Source: Polaribacter sp.
GTDB taxonomy: Bacteria; Bacteroidota; Bacteroidia; Flavobacteriales; Flavobacteriaceae
Assembly (NCBI GenBank): GCA_029248845.1
Contig: JAQWIO010000076.1
Span: forward strand, 1-22,921
Direction of reading: 5' to 3'
DNA: 22,921 bases
The notes under the pieces were generated by a model. The model saw nothing but the letters and a program-made list of their open reading frames with translations, had not been told where the DNA came from and did not search any database. This document shows positions 7,108 through 16,152 of the stretch, one piece after another. The position numbers and the translations under genes were made by a program. How positions within the stretch are numbered: the stretch's first letter is position 1; every line of letters begins with the position of its first letter.

Positions 7108-8571
7108 ATGGGAGAACTCACAAGAATATTCTTAGTCACAATCGCATTAACCTTATTTTTTAGTTGTTCAAAAGATGATAATTTAATTCCTAGAGATATA
7201 GAAATTCAAGATTTTGTATGGAAAGGTATGAATGCCTATTATCTTTGGCAAGGTTCAAAACCTGACCTAGCAGATGCTCAATTTTCTTCTCAATCTGAAT
7301 TGAACGATTATTTAAATGGATACAGTAGTCCTGAAGAAGTATTTGGATCATTGCTTTTTCAGCCAGGCGTTATAGATCGATTTTCATGGATTGTAGATGA
7401 TTATATTGCTCTAGAAAATTCCTTTCAAGGAATTAATTTAACTACAGGAATGGATTTTAGGTTAAATAGGTACAAAAATAATTCTTCAAATGTATACGGA
7501 TACATCAGATACATCATACCAAATTCTAGTGCAGCAGAAAAATCTTTAGAACGTGGAATGATTTTTAATACTATAAACGGAACTCAACTTACAGATAGTA
7601 ATTATCAAAGTTTATTATTTAACAGTGAGAGCAATCTAAATGTTGGTTTTGCAGATTTTAATAATGGTAATCCAACCTCAAATGGAAAGACTATTATAGT
7701 ATCTAAACAACAAGTTGCTGAAAATCCTATTGCCAATTCAAAGGTTTTTACTGAAGGAACTCATAAGATTGGATATGTATTATACAACCAATTTTCTAGT
7801 TCTTATGATACTAAACTGAATAGCGTATTTAAATTATTTAATACCCAAAATATAAACGAGTTAATTGTAGATTTAAGATATAATAGTGGAGGTTCTGTGA
7901 GAACAGCTACCTATTTAGGTAGTATGATTACTGGACAATTTACTGGGCAGTTATATTCAAAAGAAGTATGGAATAATAAAGTTCAAGGAGCTTCAAGTAA
8001 CGAAAGGTTTTTTAATTATTTTACAGATGAAATAAAGAAAGAAGATCAAAATGAAAATATTGTTGTTCAAGAACCTATTAATAGTTTACATCTTCCTAAG
8101 GTATATTTTATTATTTCCGGGAGTACAGCGTCTGCATCAGAACTGGTCATTAATTCTCTAAGACCGTATATTGATGTAAAAATAATTGGTACCACTACTG
8201 AGGGGAAACAAGTAGGTTCTGTTACTTTGTATGATTCTGATAATTTAACCAAAAATGGAACAAATTTAAACCCTAATCATACCTATGCAATACAACCCAT
8301 TGTTTTAGAAATTTCGAATAAAAACAATCAAAATGAGCCAAATGGTTTTATTCCTGGGGTCACTTTACCAGGAATAGAAATTGAAGAAACACCAGAAAAT
8401 CTAGGAGTTTTAGGGGAGCGTTCAGACCCAGTATTAGATAGAACTATTCAATATATAACGACAGGTTCTAAAGGAATTTCAAAAAATGTTCCTCTAAAGT
8501 TTTCTGAAATTTATAATTCTAAACTGGGAACTCCTGCAGGTAATTCCATGTACTCAGAATTGAAAAAATAG
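7108..8571 (+). CDS. S41 family C-terminal processing peptidase, lipoprotein
   Basis: This 487-residue protein starts with a lipoprotein signal peptide ending LFFSC, with C20 the lipidated residue. Residues 28-110 form the N-terminal segment typical of flavobacterial S41 proteins (IEIQDFVWKGMNAYYLW), about 115-200 is a PDZ-like domain (SSAAEKSLERGMIFNTINGT), and 220-400 is the protease domain. The motif LIVDLRYNSGG (252-262) is diagnostic. By spacing to Tsp/CtpA the catalytic pair is S342 in GSTASASE and K367 in TTEGKQVG. It would cut proteins near their C-termini in the periplasm or at the surface. The gene is divergent from the ECF sigma operon and convergent with the patatin gene; a link to the sigma factor is possible but unproven. 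No clear promoter or terminator was found. Confidence 0.92.
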   Translation: MGELTRIFLVTIALTLFFSCSKDDNLIPRDIEIQDFVWKGMNAYYLWQGSKPDLADAQFSSQSELNDYLNGYSSPEEVFGSLLFQPGVIDRFSWIVDDYIALENSFQGINLTTGMDFRLNRYKNNSSNVYGYIRYIIPNSSAAEKSLERGMIFNTINGTQLTDSNYQSLLFNSESNLNVGFADFNNGNPTSNGKTIIVSKQQVAENPIANSKVFTEGTHKIGYVLYNQFSSSYDTKLNSVFKLFNTQNINELIVDLRYNSGGSVRTATYLGSMITGQFTGQLYSKEVWNNKVQGASSNERFFNYFTDEIKKEDQNENIVVQEPINSLHLPKVYFIISGSTASASELVINSLRPYIDVKIIGTTTEGKQVGSVTLYDSDNLTKNGTNLNPNHTYAIQPIVLEISNKNNQNEPNGFIPGVTLPGIEIEETPENLGVLGERSDPVLDRTIQYITTGSKGISKNVPLKFSEIYNSKLGTPAGNSMYSELKK

Positions 8572-8609
8572 CATAAAATTTACAAAAACGTATTTAAAAC
8601 TACATTTTG

Positions 8610-9584
8610 TTAACCTCGCTCTTTATTCAACCTATTGTTTTCTAATCCAAGAGCAATTTCTTTATCCGTTAAAAAATCGGGTCTAAAATCACTCATTAAT
8701 TCTTCTTTTTTAGATTTTGCATATTCATAACCCGAGTTCCACCATTTACGCATTAAAACTTCATCAAAAATTAAAGAATTTGTGGTTAAGACCGTAGGAG
8801 TATAATATAGATTTAACTTAACACCTTTGCTTTTTGCAGCTAACTTACCTATGGTAATATTATGTCTTTCTACATTTGTTAACATAAAATCAAAGACATC
8901 GAATAGTAATGAAAAAGGATTTTTTGCAGGCAATCTATTGAATTGAGTAACCTCAGTTTCTAAAATTATGGCATCTATTTCGGTGGCTCCTCTAATAATT
9001 GCCTCTCTAATAGGCACCAAAGAACCAAAACCTCCATCAGCATATTGACAATTATTTTTTTCTAACAAACTCATAAAAGGAACATAATTGCAAGAAGCCC
9101 ATATCCAATCACAAAAATCATCATAAGTACACTCCTCTAAAGTTTTATATTCTATCTGATTTGTTGTTAAATTAGAAACTGTTACGACAACAATTTTATT
9201 CTTTACTCTAATTTCATGGAACATTTCATTCGTAATGTGTTTTTTAATTAAAGTTCTTAGGTTTTTACTCTCTCCAAAAGTTTTTCTTCCATTCAAAAAG
9301 TTCCAAAAGGTATTTAAATGACGAATACTTATGACTTTTTCTCCATCAATATTCTTTATTTTAAAGGGATTATTACTGAAAATAGTTTTCTGATTTACAT
9401 TCGTGTACAACTTTTTAAGATCCTCTAATTTTCCTAATGCTAAATGAGAAACCATTAAGCTTCCTGTTGAGGTCCCAACAAAAATATCGTATTCTTTATT
9501 TTCATTATTGATCAAATATTGGGCAACTCCTCCTGCAAACGCTCCTTTACTTCCACCCCCTGAAATTACCAATGCTTTTTTCAT
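8610..9584 (-). CDS. Patatin-like phospholipase family protein
   Basis: This 324-residue protein carries all patatin signatures: the oxyanion-hole glycines GGGSKGAF at 9-16, nucleophile S39 in GTSTG (37-41), and D183 of the catalytic dyad in the DGG motif (183-185). It should be a serine lipid acyl hydrolase releasing fatty acids from phospholipids or other acyl esters. There is no signal peptide or membrane segment, so it is probably cytosolic or loosely membrane-associated. The C-terminal 120 residues are family-typical and hold no further domain I recognise. It is divergent from the YCF48-like lipoprotein gene, with only 47 bp between the starts, so the two promoters must overlap or lie close together. 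The natural substrate is unknown. Confidence 0.92.
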   Translation of the reverse strand: MKKALVISGGGSKGAFAGGVAQYLINNENKEYDIFVGTSTGSLMVSHLALGKLEDLKKLYTNVNQKTIFSNNPFKIKNIDGEKVISIRHLNTFWNFLNGRKTFGESKNLRTLIKKHITNEMFHEIRVKNKIVVVTVSNLTTNQIEYKTLEECTYDDFCDWIWASCNYVPFMSLLEKNNCQYADGGFGSLVPIREAIIRGATEIDAIILETEVTQFNRLPAKNPFSLLFDVFDFMLTNVERHNITIGKLAAKSKGVKLNLYYTPTVLTTNSLIFDEVLMRKWWNSGYEYAKSKKEELMSDFRPDFLTDKEIALGLENNRLNKERG

Positions 9585-9631
9585 TATCTTAAAATGATTT
9601 GTTTTAATTTAGTTGTATAAAAGTATCAAAA

Positions 9632-10669
9632 ATGAAAAGAATAATTCTATTTGTTTTCGCTTTCTTAATTTTTATTTCTTGCAAGAAAAGTTATCACCCT
9701 AGAGAAATCAATTTTATATCTATAAAAGAGTATAAATTAGACAGCACTAGCATTCGTGCAATTCAGATAATTGACAAAGAACATGTTGCTTATGCTAGTG
9801 AAAATGGACAAATTGGCTTTTTTGGAAAAGAAGAAAAACCAATACTCATGCCGAAATACAAAGATTCTATAACTCCAAATTTTAGAAGCATCGCATTCAA
9901 TGGGAATAATTACTTTGTACTTTCTATTGGAAACCCCGCCTTATTATATAAAGTATCTGAAGAAAAAGTAAGCTTGGTATATTCTGAAAATAATGAAAAG
10001 GTATTTTATGATTCAATGCATTTTTTTGACGATAATCAACATGGAATTGCGGTAGGAGACCCTACAGAAGATTGTGCTTCTATACTAGTAACCAATAATA
10101 GTGGTGAAAATTGGTATAAATTATCTTGTGAAAATTTACCTAAATTTGAGGAGAATGAAGTTTTTTTTGCCGCTAGCAACACCAATATTAAAACAATTGG
10201 AAGTACCGTTTGGATTGCTTCAGGAGGTAAAAAAGCACGTATATTAAAATCGGAAGATTATGGCCATTCATGGCAAATTTTTACGACTCCAATTATACAA
10301 GGAGACGCATCAAAAGGAATTTATTCTATTGATTTTGCTGATAAAAAAAATGGAATTATCATTGGTGGAGATTATTCAAAACCATCAGAAAATATAGCAA
10401 ACAAAGCAATTACTAAAGATGGTGGTAAAACCTGGACATTAATTGCTAATAATCAAAACCCTAATTATAAAAGTTGTCTACAATATGTTCCAAACACCAA
10501 TGGAAAAGAAATTTTTGCTGTTGGTAAAACAGGAGTTTCTTATTCTAACGATGGTGGTTTTTCTTGGAAAGAAGTCTCTAATGATAGTTATTATGCAATT
10601 CAATTTGTAGATAGAAATACCGCATGGTTATCTGGAAATAATAAAATTGGAAAGTTAAATTTAAAGTAA
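9632..10669 (+). CDS. BNR/YCF48-like beta-propeller lipoprotein
   Basis: This 345-residue protein has a lipoprotein signal ending FISC (C17). The mature part is a repeat protein with Asp-box-like motifs at about 154-161 (TNNSGENW), 207-214 (SEDYGHSW), 261-268 (TKDGGKTW) and 305-312 (SNDGGFSW), roughly 50 residues apart. This is the pattern of sialidase-type and YCF48/photosystem-assembly-type beta-propellers. In flavobacteria such proteins are sometimes labelled oxidoreductase, but no catalytic or cofactor motif is visible; a scaffold or binding role at the envelope is more likely. It is the first gene of a compact three-gene operon with an unknown lipoprotein (1 bp gap) and peptidase T. Confidence 0.85.
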   Translation: MKRIILFVFAFLIFISCKKSYHPREINFISIKEYKLDSTSIRAIQIIDKEHVAYASENGQIGFFGKEEKPILMPKYKDSITPNFRSIAFNGNNYFVLSIGNPALLYKVSEEKVSLVYSENNEKVFYDSMHFFDDNQHGIAVGDPTEDCASILVTNNSGENWYKLSCENLPKFEENEVFFAASNTNIKTIGSTVWIASGGKKARILKSEDYGHSWQIFTTPIIQGDASKGIYSIDFADKKNGIIIGGDYSKPSENIANKAITKDGGKTWTLIANNQNPNYKSCLQYVPNTNGKEIFAVGKTGVSYSNDGGFSWKEVSNDSYYAIQFVDRNTAWLSGNNKIGKLNLK

Positions 10670-10670
10670 A

Positions 10671-11240
10671 ATGAATAAAAATATTTGGTTATTATTTATT
10701 GTTTGCCTAGGATTACTCAAATGCACTAATCAATCTAAAGTTAATCAAAGTTTTCATTGTAAAACCTCTCGTTTTGAACAGTTAGAAAAATTAAGAGATG
10801 TGAAAAAACTATTTTCAATTGAATTGCCAAAAACATGGAATACAAATTTTTATTACGACACTCTTCAATCTTCAATTTACACTGCAGATACGACAAAACA
10901 ATTAACAGAAACTTTACTCTTAGACATCACCATCATCAAACAAAACATTAAATTTGACAATGCTTTTAAAATAAAACAACAAGATGATGAACTATCAAAG
11001 AACCTTATTAAGGTAAAATCAGAAGAAATAACATTACTAAAGCACACTTCATATTACAGAGTTTCGAGGGGAAAAAAGGGGAAGTATAATTATCACGTAG
11101 GCCATTTTTTTATCAAAATAAACGAGCAATATTTTATACATGCAAAAACAGAAGTTTATGGAGATTCATTAATCAATAATAGATTATGTGATGGTATTGA
11201 ATTAGTAGGTAAAATTAAATTAATTGAACAAAATGATTGA
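10671..11240 (+). CDS. Unknown lipoprotein between a YCF48-like gene and pepT
   Basis: I do not recognise this 189-residue protein. It begins with a signal peptide ending LLKC, with C18 as probable lipid site, so it is likely a lipoprotein. The mature part alternates strand- and helix-forming segments; there is a hydrophobic segment FSIELPKTWNTNFYYDT, then TLLLDITIIKQN, and a late part KYNYHVGHFFIKINEQYFIHA. This resembles the layout of small PsbP/Mog1-like folds, but that is only an impression. It starts 1 bp after the stop of the YCF48-like gene, and its end overlaps the start of pepT by 8 bp. All three are therefore probably made together. Confidence 0.75.
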   Translation: MNKNIWLLFIVCLGLLKCTNQSKVNQSFHCKTSRFEQLEKLRDVKKLFSIELPKTWNTNFYYDTLQSSIYTADTTKQLTETLLLDITIIKQNIKFDNAFKIKQQDDELSKNLIKVKSEEITLLKHTSYYRVSRGKKGKYNYHVGHFFIKINEQYFIHAKTEVYGDSLINNRLCDGIELVGKIKLIEQND

Positions 11241-12471
11241 TCAAAAACACATAACCAATAGGTTTATAAAATACGTTACCATAGACACAGAGTCAGATCC
11301 AAATAATCCTGCTTTTCCGAGTTCAGAAAAGCAATGGAATCTAGCAAAAGTTCTAGTTGAAGAACTGAAACAAATTGGGATGAAAGAGGTAGATTTAGAT
11401 AAAAATTGTTATATAATGGCAACCTTGCCAAGTAATATTGAGTATCAAGTACCTACAGTTGGTTTTATTGCTCATATGGATACAAGTCCAGATTTTACTG
11501 GAGCAAACGTTAAACCTCAAATTATTGAGAATTACCAAGGAAATGATATCGTTCTAAATAAAGATAAAAATATTATTTTATCTCCTGATTATTTTGATGA
11601 TTTATTGCAATATAAAGGTCAAACGATAATAACTACAGATGGAACAACGCTTCTTGGGGCAGATGATAAAGCGGGTATTACAGAAATCGTTTCTGCCATG
11701 GAATATTTAATTCAGCATCCTGAAATTAAACATGGTAAAATAAGAATTTGCTTTACACCTGACGAAGAAGTTGGCAAAGGAGCTCATTTATTTGATGTAT
11801 CAAAATTTGATGCAGAATGGGCTTACACAATGGATGGGAGCCAAATTGGTGAACTAGAATATGAAAATTTTAATGCTGCTGCAGCTAAAATTACAATTGC
11901 TGGTAAAATTGTACATCCAGGGTATGCAAAAGGAAAAATGATAAACTCTTTACTGATTGCAAATGAATTTATTGCAGCGTTACCATCGGATGAAATTCCG
12001 GAAAAAACAGAGGCTTATGAAGGTTTTTTTCATTTACATGATGTAAATGGAAATGTAGAAAAAACAATCTTAGAATATATTATCAGAGATCATGACTTTA
12101 ATCTCTTTGAAAAGAGAAAGAAAATTATTAAAAAAATCGCTACCGATTTTAATGAAAAGTATCTCCAAGAAATCGTTACTGTTACCATTATTGATCAATA
12201 CTTTAACATGAAAGAAAAAATAACACCTGTTATGCACATTGTAGAAATTGCGGAAGAAGTTATGAAAAATACAGGAATTACACCTTTAATAAAAGCAATA
12301 AGAGGGGGTACAGACGGTTCTCAATTATCTTATAAAGGATTGCCTTGTCCTAATATATTCGCTGGTGGACATAATTTTCATGGTCGTTTTGAGTATATAC
12401 CAGTAGAATCAATGATAAAAGCTACTGAAGTTATTATCGGAATTGTACAAAAAGTTACAAAAAGATCATAA
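11233..12471 (+). CDS. pepT: Peptidase T (tripeptidase)
   Basis: This 412-residue M20B metallopeptidase keeps all the key residues of PepT: H81 and D83 in HMDTSPD, the bridging metal ligand D144 in GADDKAG, the catalytic/metal pair E178-E179 in TPDEEVG, D201 in TMDGS, and H380 in GGHNFHG. The dimerisation domain lies between about residues 205 and 320. It releases the N-terminal residue of tripeptides in the cytoplasm using two zinc ions. I chose the ATG at 11233 over an in-frame TTG at 11224; it overlaps the stop codon of the lipoprotein gene before it by 8 bp, a sign of coupled translation. A strong hairpin terminator follows the stop codon at once. Its co-transcription with two envelope lipoproteins is unusual for a cytosolic enzyme. 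Confidence 0.95.
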   Translation: MIDQKHITNRFIKYVTIDTESDPNNPAFPSSEKQWNLAKVLVEELKQIGMKEVDLDKNCYIMATLPSNIEYQVPTVGFIAHMDTSPDFTGANVKPQIIENYQGNDIVLNKDKNIILSPDYFDDLLQYKGQTIITTDGTTLLGADDKAGITEIVSAMEYLIQHPEIKHGKIRICFTPDEEVGKGAHLFDVSKFDAEWAYTMDGSQIGELEYENFNAAAAKITIAGKIVHPGYAKGKMINSLLIANEFIAALPSDEIPEKTEAYEGFFHLHDVNGNVEKTILEYIIRDHDFNLFEKRKKIIKKIATDFNEKYLQEIVTVTIIDQYFNMKEKITPVMHIVEIAEEVMKNTGITPLIKAIRGGTDGSQLSYKGLPCPNIFAGGHNFHGRFEYIPVESMIKATEVIIGIVQKVTKRS

Positions 12472-12474
12472 ATA

Positions 12475-12504
12475 AAAAAGCCTTTAGTAAACTAAAGACT
12501 TTTT
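12475..12504. terminator. Bidirectional terminator after pepT
   Basis: Arms AAAAAG-C-CTTTAG (12475-12487) and CTAAAG-A-CTTTTT (12492-12504) pair around the loop TAAA, with one C/A mismatch. The flanking A-run and T-run let it work in both directions, serving pepT (+) and possibly the acyltransferase (-), whose stop is 117 bp away. Confidence 0.8.
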
Positions 12505-12620
12505 GCAGAATGACCTTAGCCATCTTATAAACATATTATTGAAAAAGCCCCTAATCTTTAACAAAAAATATGATTATACTGCCAAATTTAGTAATATCTT
12601 TCAATATTACAAAGAAAAGT

Positions 12621-13160
12621 TTAACATAATTCAGGTTTCTTTCCTTTTACATTCTTAAAAAAATTATAAAATACTTCAAAATCTTTACTTTTGTTAACTG
12701 TAGTATAGTAGGGCTTTGAAATTTTTATTTTCTTATTTTCAAAATCTAATGTAGCCATTACTATAGGAACATTTGCTCCTTTAGCAATATAATAAAAACC
12801 AGTTTTCCACTTTTCTACTTTTTTTCTTGTTCCTTCTGGTGAAATACCAAGTTTAAATTCATCTTTAGAATTAAAAACAGTGATAATTGAATCAACTATA
12901 TTGTTACTTTTATTTCTATTAACAGGTGTTCCTCCTAATTTTCTAAAAAAAACACCAAAAGGAGGGGTAAATAAAGAGCTTTTTCCAATAAAATGAATCA
13001 TCGTTCCAGAGGCCATTCTAGATAAAATTGCTATCGGAAAATCTATCCAACTTGTATGAGGTGCTGCAATGACAACATACTTTTTTATATCCTGAGGAAA
13101 ATCATTTTCTAATTTCCAACCTAAAACTGTGAATAAAATAAATCTTGCAATTCTTTTCAT
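12621..13160 (-). CDS. PlsC-type lysophospholipid acyltransferase family protein
   Basis: This 179-residue protein (from the ATG at 13160; a TTG start four codons earlier is less likely) has the acyltransferase motifs of the PlsC/LPLAT family: H-x4-D at H35-D40 (HTSWID), GGTPVNR at about 76-82, and SPEGTRKK at about 107-114. The catalytic His and Asp are both present. It would transfer an acyl chain to a lysophospholipid or related acceptor at the inner face of the membrane. A hydrophobic stretch near the N-terminus (ARFILFTVLGW) may touch the membrane. At about 180 residues it is shorter than E. coli PlsC and resembles the small LPLAT proteins of Bacteroidota; the acceptor is uncertain. It is divergent from rmuC. 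Confidence 0.88.
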   Translation of the reverse strand: MKRIARFILFTVLGWKLENDFPQDIKKYVVIAAPHTSWIDFPIAILSRMASGTMIHFIGKSSLFTPPFGVFFRKLGGTPVNRNKSNNIVDSIITVFNSKDEFKLGISPEGTRKKVEKWKTGFYYIAKGANVPIVMATLDFENKKIKISKPYYTTVNKSKDFEVFYNFFKNVKGKKPELC

Positions 13161-13249
13161 AAATTTGTACAAATAGATGTTTATAAAATCTTTCTTTAAA
13201 GGTTTTATTCTTATTATTAAAAGTTCTAAATTTATAAACTTAAATCGAC

Positions 13250-14572
13250 ATGATGAACGAATTTATTACTTACTTCTTAATTGCATTTGTTTTTGCTTCA
13301 ATTGGCTTTTACATTGGCAAAATACTAACAAAATTAACTTCAGAGAAGGAGAAGGCAACTCTAGAAGAACGTGCCTCTTCCTTTGAACAATCTAAAAAAA
13401 AAATAGATCTTAATTTTGATAAATTACAAAAAGAGCTAAAACTAATTCAGGAGGAGAAAGAAAAATTAAGCATCTTAAATACAAGACAAGAATCTGAGTT
13501 ATTAAATTTAAATGAAAAATTAAATGAAAATAAAAAGGAAGTAGAAAAGTTACAAGATAAATTTACAAAAGAATTTGAAAACTTAGCAAACAAAATACTA
13601 GAAGAAAAATCGACTAAATTTACAAAACAGAATAAGGAAAATATTCAAACGATACTCAACCCTTTAAAAGAGAAGATTGAAAATTTTGAAAAAAAAGTTT
13701 CTGAAAACCAGGAAAAGAGCACTGGTATGCACGCTGCATTAAAAGAACAACTAACTCATTTAAAAGATTTGAATAAACAAATGAGTCAAGAAGCTATAAA
13801 TCTAACAAATGCGTTAAAAGGAGACAACAAAACTCAAGGTGATTGGGGAGAAGCACAACTAGAAATTTTATTAGAAAAAGCAAATTTAATTAAAGACATA
13901 CACTTTTCTACTCAGGGTGGATATAGAGATGAAGAAGGGCGTTTGAAAAAACCAGATTTTATCATCAACCTTCCAGATAACAGACATTTAATAGTTGATT
14001 CTAAAGTCTCCTTAACTGCTTATGAAAATTATTTTAGTGCTGAAAATGAGGATGAAAAAGAAGTGTATTTAAAAAAACATATAGAAAGTATACGCAAGCA
14101 TTTTAAAGAGCTAGGAGATAAGAAATACGATACTCTTTACGAAATCAACTCTCCTGATTATGTGCTAATGTTTGTACCAATTGAACCCGCATTACTAATT
14201 GCATTAAATAAAGCTAATAATTTATACTTAGAAGCTTTGGATAGAAATGTTGTTTTAGTCTCTACCTCTACTCTTTTAGCAACTTTAAGTACAGTTTCAT
14301 CAATATGGAGACAAGAGAACCAGAAAAAAAATGTTATAGAAATCGCAAAACAAGCAGGGTCTTTGTATGATCAGTTTGTAAATTTAACAAACGATTTGAT
14401 AAAGGTTGGAAACCAATTAAAAACAGTACAAGGAAGTTATGATACTTCTATGAAAAAACTTACCGGAAGAGGAAACTTAATTAAGAAAGTAGAAAGTATA
14501 AAAAAATTAGGTGCAACAACCTCTAAAAATTTAAATCAAAATTTATTAGACAGAGCTATTCAAGATGAATAG
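13250..14572 (+). CDS. rmuC: RmuC family DNA recombination protein
   Basis: This 440-residue protein has an N-terminal membrane anchor (about 5-24), a long charged coiled coil (about 30-190) and the RmuC core domain (about 195-420). In the core, GDWGEAQLE (197-204), then D236 in KKPDFIINLP, and D250-x-K252 in LIVDSK form the pattern of a PD-(D/E)XK-type nuclease fold, as proposed for RmuC. In E. coli RmuC limits inversion at short repeats; its biochemical activity is not well established. Two ATGs (13250 and 13253) are adjacent and either could be the start. The gene stands alone, divergent from the acyltransferase, and ends before a strong hairpin shared with glyA. Confidence 0.92.
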   Translation: MMNEFITYFLIAFVFASIGFYIGKILTKLTSEKEKATLEERASSFEQSKKKIDLNFDKLQKELKLIQEEKEKLSILNTRQESELLNLNEKLNENKKEVEKLQDKFTKEFENLANKILEEKSTKFTKQNKENIQTILNPLKEKIENFEKKVSENQEKSTGMHAALKEQLTHLKDLNKQMSQEAINLTNALKGDNKTQGDWGEAQLEILLEKANLIKDIHFSTQGGYRDEEGRLKKPDFIINLPDNRHLIVDSKVSLTAYENYFSAENEDEKEVYLKKHIESIRKHFKELGDKKYDTLYEINSPDYVLMFVPIEPALLIALNKANNLYLEALDRNVVLVSTSTLLATLSTVSSIWRQENQKKNVIEIAKQAGSLYDQFVNLTNDLIKVGNQLKTVQGSYDTSMKKLTGRGNLIKKVESIKKLGATTSKNLNQNLLDRAIQDE

Positions 14573-14620
14573 ATAAGTATGGTGTTGCTATTTTAATATA
14601 AACTTATAAAAAAAATAACA

Positions 14621-14654
14621 AAAAAAGCATCACGAATTAAAGTGATGCTTTTTT
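14621..14654. terminator. Bidirectional terminator between rmuC and glyA
   Basis: A 13-bp perfect stem, AAAAAAGCATCAC (14621-14633) with GTGATGCTTTTTT (14642-14654), has an 8-nt loop. A-run on one side and T-run on the other make it a terminator for both converging genes, ending 26 bp from the glyA stop. Confidence 0.9.
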
Positions 14655-14680
14655 GTATTTATACAGGTCTAAAATTAAAA

Positions 14681-15955
14681 CTACATTACAAATAATCTTC
14701 TGTTAGACATCATATTTGATACCCGCTCTCCTATTTCATGCAACGCCTCATCATTGTCTGCATTTTGTATAGCTTCATCAATAAATCCTACTACCGCTTC
14801 CATATCAGATTCTTTTAATCCACGAGTTGTGATTGCTGGTGTACCAACACGAATACCAGAGGTCACAAAAGGACTTCTATCATCAAAAGGAACCATGTTT
14901 TTATTAACCGTAATATCTGCCTTACCTAGGGCAATTTCTGCATCTTTTCCAGAAATATTTTTATTACGTAAATCGATTAACATCACGTGATTGTCTGTAC
15001 CGCCAGAAATTAGATCATAGCCTTTGTCTACAAATACTTTTGCCATAGCAGCGGCATTTTCTTTCACTTGAATTTGATATTCTAAAAATTCATCTGTCAA
15101 TGCCTCTCCAAAAGCAATTGCTTTCGCAGCAATAACGTGCTCTAGAGGTCCTCCTTGATTTCCGGGAAAAACAGCAGATTGAAGTAAAGAAGACATTTTC
15201 TTTAATTTCCCACTTTTTAAAGTTTCACCAAACGGATTGTCAAAATCTTTCCCCATCATGATCATTCCTCCTCTTGGTCCACGCAATGTTTTGTGTGTGG
15301 TAGTGGTTACAATGTGACAGTGAGGTAAAGGATCATTTAAGATCCCTTTGGCAATCATTCCAGATGGATGAGAAATATCGGCCAATAAAACAGCTCCAAC
15401 ACTGTCTGCAATTTGTCTAAAACGTTTGAAGTCGATATCTCTAGAATATGCAGAAGCCCCAGCTATAATTAAATTAGGTTGTTCTTTTGTTGCAGTTGCT
15501 TGAATTTTATCATAATCCAAAACTCCTGTTTCTTTTTCTACTCCATAAAAAGATGTTTGATATAATTTACCAGAAAAATTTACTGGAGAACCATGAGTCA
15601 AATGCCCACCATGTGATAAATCAAATCCTAAAATTTTATCACCGGGTTTTAAACAAACTGAAAAAACTGCAGTATTTGCTTGAGAACCAGAATGGGGCTG
15701 AACGTTTACATATTCTGCACCAAATAATTCTTTTGCTCTATCGATTGCTATTTGCTCAACAATATCAACAATTTCACAACCGCCATAATAACGCTTTCCA
15801 GGATATCCTTCGGCATATTTGTTAGTTAAAACAGACCCTTGTGCTCTCATTACTTGATCGCTTACAAAGTTTTCAGAAGCAATTAACTCTAAACCATTTA
15901 ATTGTCTTTCTTTTTCTTCCTCTATAAGGTCAAAAATTAAATTATCTTGTTGCAT
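14681..15955 (-). CDS. glyA: Serine hydroxymethyltransferase
   Basis: This 424-residue PLP enzyme interconverts serine and glycine and supplies 5,10-methylene-tetrahydrofolate for one-carbon metabolism in the cytoplasm. The PLP lysine is K222 in TTTTHKTLRGPRGG; D193 and H196 in ADISHPSG hold the cofactor ring. The N-terminal LELIASENFVS (23-33), KYAEGYPGKRYYGG (46-59) and NVQPHSGSQAN (84-94) are family signatures. Length is normal for the bacterial enzyme. It lies convergent with rmuC and divergent from fahA, with 197 bp between the two starts. A -7 box is present 25 nt upstream. Confidence 0.98.
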   Translation of the reverse strand: MQQDNLIFDLIEEEKERQLNGLELIASENFVSDQVMRAQGSVLTNKYAEGYPGKRYYGGCEIVDIVEQIAIDRAKELFGAEYVNVQPHSGSQANTAVFSVCLKPGDKILGFDLSHGGHLTHGSPVNFSGKLYQTSFYGVEKETGVLDYDKIQATATKEQPNLIIAGASAYSRDIDFKRFRQIADSVGAVLLADISHPSGMIAKGILNDPLPHCHIVTTTTHKTLRGPRGGMIMMGKDFDNPFGETLKSGKLKKMSSLLQSAVFPGNQGGPLEHVIAAKAIAFGEALTDEFLEYQIQVKENAAAMAKVFVDKGYDLISGGTDNHVMLIDLRNKNISGKDAEIALGKADITVNKNMVPFDDRSPFVTSGIRVGTPAITTRGLKESDMEAVVGFIDEAIQNADNDEALHEIGERVSNMMSNRRLFVM

Positions 15956-15979
15956 GTTTTGTGTATGAATTATATTTTA

Positions 15980-15987
15980 CAAAAATA
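15980..15987 (-). promoter_or_regulatory. Possible -7 element of glyA
   Basis: The minus strand reads TATTTTTG, matching TAnnTTTG, 24 nt before the glyA ATG. No TTG box at the usual spacing. Confidence 0.3.
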
Positions 15988-16123
15988 ATAAAAATGATGA
16001 TTGAATTGAATAAGTTTTATGGATTATTTTCTATTTCTATTAACAATTATAATATCGTAAAAAAAGGAGTGTTAAAAATAAATTATTGATCACTATTCCT
16101 TACAAAAATGAAAAAAAATTGCA

Positions 16124-16131
16124 TAGCTTTG
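16124..16131 (+). promoter_or_regulatory. Possible -7 element of fahA
   Basis: TAGCTTTG fits TAnnTTTG exactly and lies 21 nt before the fahA ATG, the expected place for a short leader. No clear TTG box at about 19 nt upstream, so the gene may need an activator or the call may be wrong. Confidence 0.38.
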
Positions 16132-16152
16132 ATAAAATAAAAAATAAAAAAA

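Noticed and set aside
6936..7163. 75-residue plus-strand open frame across the sigma/S41 gap
   Set aside because: It overlaps the starts of two well-supported genes, has a composition of random AT-rich DNA (Phe/Ile/Tyr/Lys) and no domain.
11224..11232. TTG start for pepT
   Set aside because: The ATG three codons later is the normal PepT start and still overlaps the gene before it; the extra residues match nothing.
12591..12610. GTAATAT/ATATTAC hairpin just after the acyltransferase gene
   Set aside because: The stem is only seven A/T-rich pairs with no T-run on the minus strand, so I do not call it a terminator.
13177..13386. 69-residue plus-strand open frame at the rmuC start
   Set aside because: It runs out of frame with rmuC, whose signature motifs settle the true frame; the composition is that of non-coding sequence.
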